A stretch of DNA of 34,308 nucleotides, taken from positions 1 to 34,308 of the forward strand of contig WRNE01000019.1 of NCBI GenBank assembly GCA_009776725.1, written 5' to 3'. This stretch comes from Coriobacteriia bacterium (GTDB lineage Bacteria; Actinomycetota; Coriobacteriia; Coriobacteriales; UBA8131). Positions within the stretch are counted from its first letter, which is position 1. The number at the start of each line of letters is the position of its first letter. Of the stretch, positions 25,794-34,104 are shown in pieces. Under the pieces are notes generated by a model. It was not told where the DNA came from. It saw nothing but the letters and a program-made list of their open reading frames with translations, and ran no database searches. A program made the translations under genes and the position numbers.

Positions 25794-26630
25794 CTATCCT
25801 TCAATTTCACGAATTGATATCGGAAGTATATCAACTAGGTCACGGGGAGTTACGGAGCGTCTACTGCCGTTCATCTCGGCAAAACGACCAGCTAGACCGT
25901 GTATTTGCACCCCCAAGGTTGCAGCGTCCCAGGCAGTTGCGCCTTGAACACGCAAGGAGGCAATGATTCCAGCCAAGACATCGCCGGTCCCTGCCTTCGC
26001 CAAAGCTGCTGTCCCGTCATGGTACGCGTAGACCGAGACGTCAGGGTCTGGGGAGAAGACATAGGTCTCGTGGTCCTTATGGACGAGCACCGCTTCTAGC
26101 ATCTGGGCCAGGCTGGCAGCCGATTGGGCGCCTGTTGATTCCAGCAGACGGGCCAACTCACCGCTATGGGGAGTCAGGATGGTGCCAGCTGGCAGGCTTT
26201 GCCATAAGGGCTGCCCTTGCTGGTCGTGCGCCGACAAGAGGTTTAAGGCGTCAGCATCCAAGACCAAAGGGCACGTTGCCTGTGAGAACAGCTCTTCAAG
26301 CAGCAACGCCGTAGACTTTGTCACTGTCAGTCCGGGGCCTATAAGTATCGTGTCAACATGCCTTAAGCCAAGCAGTATGTCATGAAGGGCATCAGCGGCA
26401 AAGCAGCCCTCTGTCTCAGCAGCCGCAACGACAGGCACACTGAGCAGATGGGCTTGGGCCACCTGGACAACCGATTCTGGGACGGCCAAAGTGGTGTAGC
26501 CCGCACCGGTGCGCTCTGCTGCCATAGCAGCCAGGACTGCCGATCCGGGAAAGCGCCTTGAGCCTGCAATGACCAAGAGGCTTCCGCGCGTGTATTTATT
26601 CGAGTTAGGATCGACTGGCGGCAAGCTCAT
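25794..26630 (-). CDS. nnrD: ADP-dependent NAD(P)H-hydrate dehydratase
   Basis: A 278-residue ribokinase-like repair enzyme that converts damaged NAD(P)H hydrates back to NAD(P)H using ADP. Visible motifs are GSRRFPGSAVLAAMAAERTGAGY near the start, the GPGL site, LVLDADALNLL, LTPHSGELARLL and the nucleotide-binding GTGDVLAGIIASL near residue 220. The usual N-terminal epimerase (NnrE/YjeF_N) domain is absent, so the epimerase must be encoded elsewhere if present. It follows acpS after 11 bases on the minus strand, a common pairing in Gram-positives. Confidence 0.93.
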   Translation of the reverse strand: MSLPPVDPNSNKYTRGSLLVIAGSRRFPGSAVLAAMAAERTGAGYTTLAVPESVVQVAQAHLLSVPVVAAAETEGCFAADALHDILLGLRHVDTILIGPGLTVTKSTALLLEELFSQATCPLVLDADALNLLSAHDQQGQPLWQSLPAGTILTPHSGELARLLESTGAQSAASLAQMLEAVLVHKDHETYVFSPDPDVSVYAYHDGTAALAKAGTGDVLAGIIASLRVQGATAWDAATLGVQIHGLAGRFAEMNGSRRSVTPRDLVDILPISIREIEG

Positions 26631-26641
26631 CCCAATCCCCC

Positions 26642-27325
26642 TTACAAGTCGCTTTCCAGCTCTGCCTGCATCTCGTCCAGCACAGAGCGCAGCTCCTTGA
26701 ACTGACGCATCAGCTCAGCCTTGCTGTCAACCACATCGGCGACCGTTGGACGGTCCTGCTTGCGGATAGCTACAGCTGAAGCCACTCCTACCTGATGAGT
26801 ATAAGACAATGAAAGCTCGATTGCGACAATCCCCTGCCGATTAGCCTCGGTTTCTGCAGCTCCTGTCAGATGTGGATAAGGACGCCCGTTTTTGGTATGG
26901 CGCACTTCGACATCGGTCCATCCCATTCCGGCAAACCCGGTCCCTAATGCTTTAAGCACAGCTTCTTTCGCAGCAAAGAACAGGGTGTAGTGCACTATGG
27001 GACGGGCCCTGGCCTCGATATAAGCAATCTCTGCCTCGGTGAACAAACGCTCGCGCATCGTCGGCACTCGTTGGAAAGCCCGTTCCAGGCGGCCTATCTC
27101 GATGATGTCCACGCCCAAGCCGGCCAGGTTCGAGGCGTCTGGGAGGCCGTCGGCGGGGAGGCCTGCGCCAGGAAAGCCGGCGTTTGGAAGGCCGGCGTCA
27201 GGGAGGCTGTCGCCAGCATCTGCGCTGGTCGGGGCTGCGTCTGCGCTGGTCGGGGCAGCCTCTGCGCTGGTCGGGGCAGCCTCACCAAAAACTGGTTCTT
27301 CCTGCTTGTTTATATCTTCAGGCAC
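26642..27325 (-). CDS. acpS: Holo-[acyl-carrier-protein] synthase with repetitive N-terminal extension
   Basis: About 227 residues. The catalytic AcpS domain is the C-terminal part: GLGVDIIEIGRLERA (Mg-binding D), FAAKEAVLKALGTGF (Mg-binding E) and the end about SLSYTHQVGVASAVAI. It transfers 4'-phosphopantetheine from CoA to acyl carrier protein. The usual family starts a few residues before GVDII; here about 75 extra residues precede it: three 7-residue repeats (AAPTSAD-like, encoded by three 21-bp units at 27219-27281), then a (L/F)P-x-AG stretch. I chose GTG at 27325 because GGAG lies 9 bases ahead; an in-frame GTG at 27340 has none. No internal start with a binding site lies near the domain, so the extension is probably real. 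Confidence 0.85.
   Translation of the reverse strand: MPEDINKQEEPVFGEAAPTSAEAAPTSADAAPTSADAGDSLPDAGLPNAGFPGAGLPADGLPDASNLAGLGVDIIEIGRLERAFQRVPTMRERLFTEAEIAYIEARARPIVHYTLFFAAKEAVLKALGTGFAGMGWTDVEVRHTKNGRPYPHLTGAAETEANRQGIVAIELSLSYTHQVGVASAVAIRKQDRPTVADVVDSKAELMRQFKELRSVLDEMQAELESDL
27219..27281. repeat. Three 21-bp in-frame repeats in the acpS 5' part
   Basis: Three head-to-tail 21-bp units beginning TCTGCGCTGGTCGGGG. The second and third are identical; the first differs at its last bases. Each encodes seven residues on the minus strand, so copy changes would keep the reading frame. Confidence 0.9.
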
Positions 27326-27350
27326 AATGGTTTTCTCCACATAAAAAATG

Positions 27351-28550
27351 TCAGTTGCCGTCTTGGTTGACGGTTACGGCTTTGCTGAGGTAGCGGGGGT
27401 TGTCGATGTCCCGGCCTAGCAGCAAGCCGACTTCGTGGGCGAACAACTGCAGTGCCACAACCGCTACGAACGGCATCTGCATCTCGTCTGCCGGGGGTAA
27501 ACTGATGGTTTGGTCGGCGGTTTCGTTTAGCTGTTTGTTTTCGGTGTCGGTCAATGCTATCAACTTTGCACCATAAGACTTTACCCTTTCCGTGACGCCG
27601 AGCATCGCAGCGTCGGGCTGTCCAGGGGGGAACAGGGCGATGACCGGAATGTTGTTCTGCCCGTCGACCAGTGCAATGGGGCCATGCAGGAACTCCAATG
27701 CCGGAAAAGCCTCAGCGTGGATATAGCTGATCTCTTTGAGCTTCAAGGCAGCTTCTTGGCAGGTGACCACCCCGTTGGTGCGGCTGAGAAAGAGCACACT
27801 GGCAGCATCGGCGCACTCTTGCGCTGCCGCCTTGATCTGCGTCAGGCTGGGAGGCGACAGAACCTGCTCGATTTTATCGGGTATGCCCATTAGCCTTGTA
27901 TAGAACGCCTCGACCTCTGCTTTGTTAAGCCGCCCTATTTCTTGGCCGAGGTAGATGGCGAACAGCGTTAACAGCGTCAGTTGGGCCGTGTAGCTCTTGG
28001 TCGCCGGGACAGCCAGCTCGACATCGGCGTGCACGTAAATGCTGGCGTCGGCAGAGCTAGTGATCGGCGAGCCTTCGACGTTAGTGATTGCCACTATGTA
28101 GGCACCATTTTGTCGGGCGATCTCTACGGCTCCCAACGTGTCGCTGGTCTTGCCTGACTGGCTGATCGCGATGACCATGGTGTCGTTTTGATGTGGGGTT
28201 CTGCGGAAAACGAACTCTGATGCAATTTGCACTTCGACCGTCAAGTCAGTCATTGTCTGGATAAGATCCCGGGCAATCAAGCCGGCATGCGAGGACGTCC
28301 CGCAAGCTACTATATAAATATGTCTGATTGCCTCTAATTGCTGCCGCGTAATGGCAAGTTCAGGAAACACAAGCAGCCCGACTGCCAGGTCAAGCCGATT
28401 GGCTAAGGCGTTTCGCACGACTGAGGGCTGTTCGTATACCTCTTTGAGCATATAGTCTGAGAACCCGATGCTGTCTGCTGCTGTAGCATCCAGCCTACCA
28501 TCGCTACTGGCTTCATTTGAAATAGGTTCGGTAGCATTGGTAAAATCCAT
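27351..28550 (-). CDS. GlmS-type SIS-domain protein lacking the glutaminase domain
   Basis: A 399-residue protein equal to the isomerase half of glucosamine-6-phosphate synthase. Two SIS domains follow a short disordered start. The linker YMLKEVYEQPSVVRNAL is GlmS-like. Isomerase residues corresponding to E. coli E488, H504 and K603 are present in KEISYIHAEAF, EFLHGP and YLSKAVTV. The N-terminal class-II glutaminase with catalytic Cys1 is missing, and only 101 bases separate the start from asd, so it is not merely out of frame. SQSGKT replaces the usual SQSGET. It may use ammonia or act in the deaminase direction, as NagB-II enzymes do, or on another sugar phosphate. AGGAG precedes ATG. Confidence 0.85.
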   Translation of the reverse strand: MDFTNATEPISNEASSDGRLDATAADSIGFSDYMLKEVYEQPSVVRNALANRLDLAVGLLVFPELAITRQQLEAIRHIYIVACGTSSHAGLIARDLIQTMTDLTVEVQIASEFVFRRTPHQNDTMVIAISQSGKTSDTLGAVEIARQNGAYIVAITNVEGSPITSSADASIYVHADVELAVPATKSYTAQLTLLTLFAIYLGQEIGRLNKAEVEAFYTRLMGIPDKIEQVLSPPSLTQIKAAAQECADAASVLFLSRTNGVVTCQEAALKLKEISYIHAEAFPALEFLHGPIALVDGQNNIPVIALFPPGQPDAAMLGVTERVKSYGAKLIALTDTENKQLNETADQTISLPPADEMQMPFVAVVALQLFAHEVGLLLGRDIDNPRYLSKAVTVNQDGN

Positions 28551-28651
28551 AATATTCTTCTCCTGATCGTCGGCCCTTGGCCGAGGCTTTCATTCATACC
28601 TTGATTATCGATTACCTTCGTTCCTTCGTATAACCGACTGGTATCTGCTGT

Positions 28652-29683
28652 TTATGGTAGCAGCAACTCGGCGATTTGCACAGCGTTTAGGGCTGCGCCT
28701 TTGCGCAACTGGTCAGACACGCACCAAAAGTTAATGCCCCACATGACGGTCGGGTCTTTACGGATGCGCCCTAGGTAAACCGGGTCTGTCCCGCTTAAAA
28801 GACCAGGCATGGGGTACAGGCTCTCGGCTGGATTATCCATAACCTCGATTCCCGGAGCAACGCTTAAAGCCGCTCGCGCCGTATCGACATCCATGGGCTC
28901 GGAGAACTCAACGTTTATCATCTCCGAATGGCTGCGCAAGACAGGCACGCGCACACAGTTGGCAATGACTTCCACGCTCTTATCCCCAAGAATCTTCTTC
29001 GTCTCGACAACCATCTTCCATTCTTCTTTGGTGGCCCCGTCGTCCATGAACGAGTCGATATGCGGAATCAGGTTGAAGGCGATTTGGTGGGCAAAATGCT
29101 CAATCGTCAGCGGCTCGTCGTTTAGAAACTCGCGGGTCTGCTCGTATAGCTCGTCCATAGCCTCGGCCCCTGCCCCGCTGGCAGATTGATATGTGGAGAC
29201 GACCACTCGCTTGATCTTCGCCAGTTTGTGCAAGGGTGCCAGGGCGATAACCATCTGGATGGTGGAGCAATTGGGGTTGGCAATGACTCCGGAGTGGCTA
29301 TCGACTGCCTCGGAGTTGACTTCGGGGACGATGAGGGGCACATCGTCATCCATCCGAAAAGCCGAAGAGTTGTCGATCATCACTGCCCCCGCGCCAACGA
29401 CTGCCTCGCGGTACTGTAGCGAGATGCTTCCGTCTACGGCAAACAGGGCTATATCGACGCCATTGAAGCTTTCCGGGGTCATTTCCTCGATGACGATCTC
29501 TCCTCCTTGGCCGCCTGCGAAGGGCAAGGTTTTCCCGGCACTACGGGCAGACGCTAATGCTTTGACCTTACTGGCTGGAAAAGCCCTCTGCTCGAGTACT
29601 TTTAGCATCTCCAGGCCGACAGCGCCTGTGGCTCCGGCTACGGCAACCACTGGTTGGGCAGGCATTGGTTTTCTCCCTGACAT
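28652..29683 (-). CDS. asd: Aspartate-semialdehyde dehydrogenase
   Basis: A 343-residue NADPH enzyme reducing aspartyl phosphate to aspartate semialdehyde, the branch point to threonine, methionine, lysine and diaminopimelate. The N-terminal Rossmann motif VAVAGATGAVG, catalytic cysteine in ANPNCSTIQM, and substrate-binding stretch CVRVPVLRSHSEMI are present. I chose ATG at 29683 because AAGGAG lies 8 bases before it; three extra codons to 29692 are possible. It leads the minus-strand cluster, with 101 bases before the GlmS-like gene. Confidence 0.95.
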   Translation of the reverse strand: MSGRKPMPAQPVVAVAGATGAVGLEMLKVLEQRAFPASKVKALASARSAGKTLPFAGGQGGEIVIEEMTPESFNGVDIALFAVDGSISLQYREAVVGAGAVMIDNSSAFRMDDDVPLIVPEVNSEAVDSHSGVIANPNCSTIQMVIALAPLHKLAKIKRVVVSTYQSASGAGAEAMDELYEQTREFLNDEPLTIEHFAHQIAFNLIPHIDSFMDDGATKEEWKMVVETKKILGDKSVEVIANCVRVPVLRSHSEMINVEFSEPMDVDTARAALSVAPGIEVMDNPAESLYPMPGLLSGTDPVYLGRIRKDPTVMWGINFWCVSDQLRKGAALNAVQIAELLLP

Positions 29684-30112
29684 CTTAAACACTCCTTTGC
29701 ATGTTTATTAAAAAACTGCCAACTAGGCCTTACAGGCCAATAAATTTGATTTGCTGCTCACAAAACAATTAAAAGGTAGTGTAGATTATATAGGCTTTTT
29801 CTTACATACAAGCGAAAAAAACCTTAAAGCCTTCTATCTTTGTAAAACCTTGGACCTCAGACACGCAGCCTGTTTGCAGCTGCAGCCTCTTGCTTATGGC
29901 AAGCTGCCAAAACGGCTCACCTCGAGCCGCCCACTACACCAAACAATTGAACAATTACTCAAAAATACGTTTTGCCCATCGTTTGGCTGCACAAGTTGCG
30001 ATTTGACGGTAGAATAAACTTGCCAGTCGCAACAGCTATATAGCCCGGAACATGCGCAAAAGGGCAAATCAGACTGCCCAAGCAAGTGTGACCGACAAGT
30101 GAGGGAGTGTCT
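29684..30112. other. Divergent control region of asd and the CPBP protease
   Basis: No gene is supported here. On the minus strand a TATAAT at 29790-29785 with a weak -35 at 29811-29806 (15-base spacing) may drive asd. The dyad GGCCT-TAC-AGGCC at 29726-29738 lies in the asd leader. No clear promoter was found for the plus-strand protease gene, and no riboswitch was recognised in the asd leader. Confidence 0.45.
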
Positions 30113-31273
30113 ATGAGCAAGCAAATTGCCTCTGAACGTAAGGAATTGATACCCATACCAAAAATGATTGCCGAGGCCAGCGAGCAAAGCAAGGCTTTGC
30201 CTTTAGTGGTTGAAATACTGGTTTTCTTCTTGATCATGATTATCATCATCTTTGTCGAGAACGTGCTTTCAGTATTTGCCTTTCTGCCACAGCTGGACTC
30301 ACTGCTAGCCGGCGACGATGTCGAGCTACCCATAGTCTTCTTCGTGTTCATTACCGCCGTAATGATCATTATCCCCATCATCTATTGCCGGGCAATCGAA
30401 AGGCGCAAGCTCCCGACAATGGGCTTTCGGCGCCGGGGCCTTGCAGCCGAATACCTCAACGGGCTGATGATCGGCTCGGTCATGCTGGCTGCCAGCCTTG
30501 CTATCTGTTACTTTACCGGTAGCATGATGTTCACTAGCATCAACCCCACGATCCCTTGGCTTATGCTGGGTATTTACCTAGTGTACTACCTCATCCAAGG
30601 CATGAGCGAAGAGGTGCTTTGCAGAGGCTATTTCTTGGTGTCTCTAGCCCGCAAGCAGCGGATCATTGTCGCCATCGCTATCAACTCCATTGCTTTTTCG
30701 GCACTTCATTTCCTTAATCCGCATACTTCACTTTTGGCTTTCATCAACCTCTTCCTGTTTGGGGTATTCGCCTCAGTATACTTCGTAAAACGCGGCGATA
30801 TCTGGGGAGTGGCAGCGATCCACTCGTCATGGAACTTCGTCCAGGGCAACATTTTCGGCATCGCCGTCAGCGGAACGACGAATACCACGACTGTGTTCAT
30901 GTTCGAGCCGACCACGCAAGGCGCGCTGTACAACGGCGGCCCTTTTGGCTTGGAGGGAGGCCTAGCGGTTACCATCGTCTTGCTAGTAGCAACTGTAATC
31001 ATGCTGTTGACCAGCAGCCGTAACGTCTATACGGCTCCCCCTGCCGTCCAGTATGTGCCCGTCCAGTATGTGCCTGTGGCAAATGCCCAAAACGTTCCAT
31101 TTTATGGGGAGACAAACGCGCCTCCTACACCTGGCAGCCAAGTCCAGGTCGAATACCCGGCGCAGGTCATCCCGCCAGACGAGACATCGAGCGGGCAGCA
31201 GACAAACCCCCCTGCTGGGAATCCTGCAGACAGTCCGCCAAGCTCGACAGAGAGCAAGCCGCCGGACAACTAG
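30113..31273 (+). CDS. CPBP-family intramembrane metalloprotease
   Basis: A 386-residue membrane protein with about eight helices. The protease motifs are EEVLCR (EExxxR) near residue 170, a histidine in FSALHFLNP, and HSSWNF (HxxxN). ATG at 30113 has GGGAG six bases ahead; a GTG two codons earlier is less likely. The last about 60 residues are proline-, glutamine- and serine-rich and probably cytoplasmic. CPBP members include CAAX proteases and bacteriocin self-immunity (Abi) proteins; no bacteriocin gene is adjacent, though a toxin locus lies 600 bases downstream. Confidence 0.88.
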   Translation: MSKQIASERKELIPIPKMIAEASEQSKALPLVVEILVFFLIMIIIIFVENVLSVFAFLPQLDSLLAGDDVELPIVFFVFITAVMIIIPIIYCRAIERRKLPTMGFRRRGLAAEYLNGLMIGSVMLAASLAICYFTGSMMFTSINPTIPWLMLGIYLVYYLIQGMSEEVLCRGYFLVSLARKQRIIVAIAINSIAFSALHFLNPHTSLLAFINLFLFGVFASVYFVKRGDIWGVAAIHSSWNFVQGNIFGIAVSGTTNTTTVFMFEPTTQGALYNGGPFGLEGGLAVTIVLLVATVIMLLTSSRNVYTAPPAVQYVPVQYVPVANAQNVPFYGETNAPPTPGSQVQVEYPAQVIPPDETSSGQQTNPPAGNPADSPPSSTESKPPDN

Positions 31274-31897
31274 ACGTAGTGTTTTTCGTCTTAGTGTAGC
31301 TAGTATCCTCTACTTGTTTTCTACAATTGAGACCTTTACTGGGCGCCAGTCAAAATGTGTGGTGAGTAGGGTTTGCTAGTCTTTATAGTAATAGGAAATC
31401 CCACACCCCAAGCATAGGCCTGGAGTATGAACGCCTTTACTAAAAATGAATAAATCAACATGCTGCGCTTGCCCCTGATCATTTCTAGGATCTTTGACAA
31501 AGAAGGAAGATACCTTTTAATCTGCCCCTTGACTATTTGAGAGCAGCTGAAATCAGTGATATTAATTGTATATGCTAGTTTTACAATATTCTTTGCCTAA
31601 AACATTTTTAAGGCTAAGTGCTACTGATTGACGGTTGTCTGCAATTTTTCCGCTGCTCTAAAACAAGCTAAAACACAAAAGCCCAGGTCAGGAATTTGCT
31701 TAGCCGAGTTACATTATTTTTTGCATGAATTTTCCTCGAAGAAATCGCAGACAATCGTCAATCAGTAGCAGGCCAAGCTCGATTTTTATCCAAACCCTCC
31801 ATCCAGCTTGACCAAAGGCAAACACATTGACCAATAAAGATATTGGCTAACAGCTAAAGTGCAGGGTTTCAGACCCATGAGGGTGCTTCTAGTCTTG
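31274..31897. other. Intergenic stretch holding repeat copy 3
   Basis: The region between the CPBP gene and the immunity gene is rather A+T-rich. It holds copy 3 of the repeat element and its 30-base left extension from about 31592. I see no other gene, and no terminator hairpin for the two convergent genes. Confidence 0.6.
31620..31769 (+). repeat. Copy 3 of the inverted-end intergenic element
   Basis: This is the clearest copy: the left end GCTACTGATTGACGGTTGTC and the right end read inward GCTACTGATTGACGATTGTC match at 22 of 23 terminal bases. The core (CAAAAGCCCAGGTCAGGAAT onward) is more diverged than copies 1 and 2. The flanks AGGCTAAG and AGGCCAAG form an imperfect 8-bp direct repeat, which could be a target duplication, though the left flank is shared with copy 2. 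Confidence 0.88.
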
Positions 31898-32287
31898 TTA
31901 AAGCTCCAGCCATTCGATACTGTCTGGCATAGTCGGCGTGTCAAAAAAGCCGATCAGGGCTTCGACACCGGCTTGGGCATCGACCACGAGGTCGTTGAAC
32001 ACCTCGATCTCTTCGCTGCTGGTATTGGTATAAAAGACTGTAATGCCGTCCGGGTCCAAGCCGTTTTCTATGCCAGAGGAGACGAAGCCGGTGCTAGTGT
32101 CGTCTGGAAAGTAGTGCAGGCAGGCATAGCCTCCGACGACCATCATGCTCATGCAGGGATAGCTGGCGTTTTCATGGTTGAGCCAAAACTCGTTGGAGTC
32201 GTTCTCAAAGCGCATGCCAAGTAGAGCCTTCAGATCGTCAGCCGAGCTGCATTCTTCAGTTCCCCCAAAGTGTGACACTGCTAGCAT
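31898..32287 (-). CDS. DddI-like (Imm1-family) immunity protein
   Basis: A 129-residue acidic soluble protein. I chose the internal ATG at 32287 because AGGAAG precedes it; an earlier ATG at 32305 overlaps the toxin stop as TAATG but has no such site. It begins with a hydrophobic strand (MLAVSHFGG), then a DDLKALLGM helix. The pattern VVGGYACLHYFPDD-x-x-x-GFVSSG, then a C-terminal helix and DSIEWLEL, matches the layout of DddI, the immunity partner of DddA (its VVYYMD, FVSKGN and LTWSEL). It would bind and block the deaminase domain encoded directly upstream. Gene order toxin-then-immunity with overlapping ends supports this. Confidence 0.82.
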   Translation of the reverse strand: MLAVSHFGGTEECSSADDLKALLGMRFENDSNEFWLNHENASYPCMSMMVVGGYACLHYFPDDTSTGFVSSGIENGLDPDGITVFYTNTSSEEIEVFNDLVVDAQAGVEALIGFFDTPTMPDSIEWLEL

Positions 32288-32304
32288 TCTTCTTCCTTTC
32301 ACCA

Positions 32305-34089
32305 TTACTTGAACCTAGGGTTGGTTTTCGGTACTGCACTGTTGCCTGTGTATGTTTTTGGGGCAGCTACAGCCTGTGGGTTGTTTGGCACAGCCGAAGC
32401 AGGCGGTATCACTGTCAGCTCCGATCCGTCAGGCAGCAGGGTTGGCAGCATTTTATCGCAATAACCGCATGTCCCATTAGCATTGTTATGGTACACCGTG
32501 GCTTGCTCTATGCCGTTTTCCCTCATATACTGCGCTGCTTTGCCTTCGACATGTGACGACGACACATAGTTCGAGTACTGCGGGTCAGGGTCGCCCGATT
32601 GTAAGGGTATTGACTTGCCATCGGGTGTCCTAAGCTCCCCATAGGTGGTTTTCCCGTCAAACTCTGGCAGCACCACCTCGCTGCTCGGTATATTCGCCGG
32701 CTGATAAAAGCCACTGACATTCCTAGCCTGGTCGAATTCTTGCACACCGAAGCCCACAGCCGTGGCGGTGGCAGCCCCGCTGACCACACCGACAATGTCT
32801 GCCACTGTCTCGCTTGCACCATAGTAGAGCGCTATCTCGTGCCCAGCGTAGCCAGCCCCGGCACCAGCGCCAATGGTAATTGCCGTCTTTGCCCCATAGA
32901 CTGCGACGGCGCGGCCTACCGATGTCCCAGCGTTGGCGGCTGCCGAGGCAGAGGCATAGGCCCCCGCGCCCAGCGAGAGCACAGACGAGGTGACTATGGC
33001 TGCCGTGCCGAAGGCGTCCCAAGCCTGCTGCTTTCCGTCAGCGCCGAAAGCCCACTCGAAGACGGTGTCCCGCAGCGGGTTGAAGGCGGCTGTGGAGTAG
33101 TCGCCGACAGAGCCGTAATAGATGTCTTGCCCGGCTTCGACCATGTTCATCGAGCCGTAGAGGATGGTGGCCCCGCCAGCAACGGCGCCCGCCACCACCA
33201 GGGGGGTGGCTAGCCCGGCGGTGGCGACTATGCAGATGATGCCGCCGACGACGACCAGCCCCCCGAGCAGGAGGTTCAGCCAGCCCTCCTCCTCGCGCTG
33301 CTGGGCCCACTCTGCCTCAAGCAGCTCCAAGCGCTGCTGCTCGCGGTTAGCGGCCAGACTGACCTCCTCGGCCAGCCCGGCCCGGTCGTCGTAGGCGTTT
33401 TGCAGGGACCGGCACAGCGTCTGGAAGCTGTTTGAGGCTGCGATCGACCCGGGGACGTAGCCCGCGACGCCCGAGGCGCCCCGAAGCAGGTTCTCGTCGA
33501 TGAAGCCAAGCAGGGCGCCGATCATCGAGTCCAGGTTGGCGAAGTCTGCTAAGACGTGCTCGGACTCGTAGGCGACAATGCCCTCATGCAGCCGCTTCTG
33601 GTTGTCCAGCACGGTGTCGTAGGCGTCGCTGACGCCATAGGGGGACGGGGCCTGGGCGCCCATGATGTCGCTGATGCTCTCGGCTATCCGCTGGATGCTG
33701 GCATGCCTGGCGTCGAACCCGTTCCGCGAGCTGTCGAAAGCCTGGAAGGTGTCCTGTATCACTTCCTCGTCCAAGCGGGCATGCAGGCTGCTGTCGACCG
33801 AGGCCAGGTAGCCGTCCTTGTAAAGCAGGAAACGGGTGTTGACCTCGCTGATTATCTCGCCCAGGCTAAGCAGGACGACAGCATGGACCTCGGACAGGTA
33901 GCCCTTCGTGCTGTCGGCTGCCGCGCCCCGGAAGTCGCCCAGCCCGAGGATGGCCTTGACCGCCTCGCCGATGTCTTGCAGCTGGCCGCCCCACCCGGAG
34001 GTGAGCCCCTGGAGGCAAAATCCAAGGTCGGTCATCTGGTCGTAGTCGATCAGGTAGGGGCTGCCGCCCCCCTCGTCCGGTATCGCCAT
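32305..34089 (-). CDS. LXG polymorphic toxin with DddA-like DNA cytosine deaminase domain
   Basis: A 594-residue toxin. Residues 1-210 form an LXG-type helical export domain; 235-270 a Gln/Glu-rich coiled coil; 272-310 and about 360-450 are Gly/Ala-rich hydrophobic stretches, with a YGSMNMVEAGQDIYYGS...FNPLRDTVF pre-toxin motif between. The C-terminal about 120 residues match DddA/SCP1.201-like deaminases: H513-V-E515-G, C541-G-Y-C544, then LLPDGSELTVIPP and YTGNSAVPK. The 28-residue H-to-C spacing equals that of DddA from Burkholderia cenocepacia. The expected activity is cytosine-to-uracil change in double-stranded DNA (single-stranded DNA in some relatives), delivered to rivals by type VII secretion. 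No secretion machinery is in the window. Its last bases overlap the immunity gene. Confidence 0.9.
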   Translation of the reverse strand: MAIPDEGGGSPYLIDYDQMTDLGFCLQGLTSGWGGQLQDIGEAVKAILGLGDFRGAAADSTKGYLSEVHAVVLLSLGEIISEVNTRFLLYKDGYLASVDSSLHARLDEEVIQDTFQAFDSSRNGFDARHASIQRIAESISDIMGAQAPSPYGVSDAYDTVLDNQKRLHEGIVAYESEHVLADFANLDSMIGALLGFIDENLLRGASGVAGYVPGSIAASNSFQTLCRSLQNAYDDRAGLAEEVSLAANREQQRLELLEAEWAQQREEEGWLNLLLGGLVVVGGIICIVATAGLATPLVVAGAVAGGATILYGSMNMVEAGQDIYYGSVGDYSTAAFNPLRDTVFEWAFGADGKQQAWDAFGTAAIVTSSVLSLGAGAYASASAAANAGTSVGRAVAVYGAKTAITIGAGAGAGYAGHEIALYYGASETVADIVGVVSGAATATAVGFGVQEFDQARNVSGFYQPANIPSSEVVLPEFDGKTTYGELRTPDGKSIPLQSGDPDPQYSNYVSSSHVEGKAAQYMRENGIEQATVYHNNANGTCGYCDKMLPTLLPDGSELTVIPPASAVPNNPQAVAAPKTYTGNSAVPKTNPRFK

Positions 34090-34104
34090 CTTCCTAGCCT
34101 GCCC

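Noticed and set aside
29684..29760. Lysine riboswitch or T-box in the asd leader
   Set aside because: The leader is short and only a 5-bp dyad is visible; no conserved riboswitch or T-box elements were found.
29751..30017. 88-codon frame in the asd/CPBP gap
   Set aside because: No ribosome binding site and no recognisable pattern; the region is better explained as control DNA.
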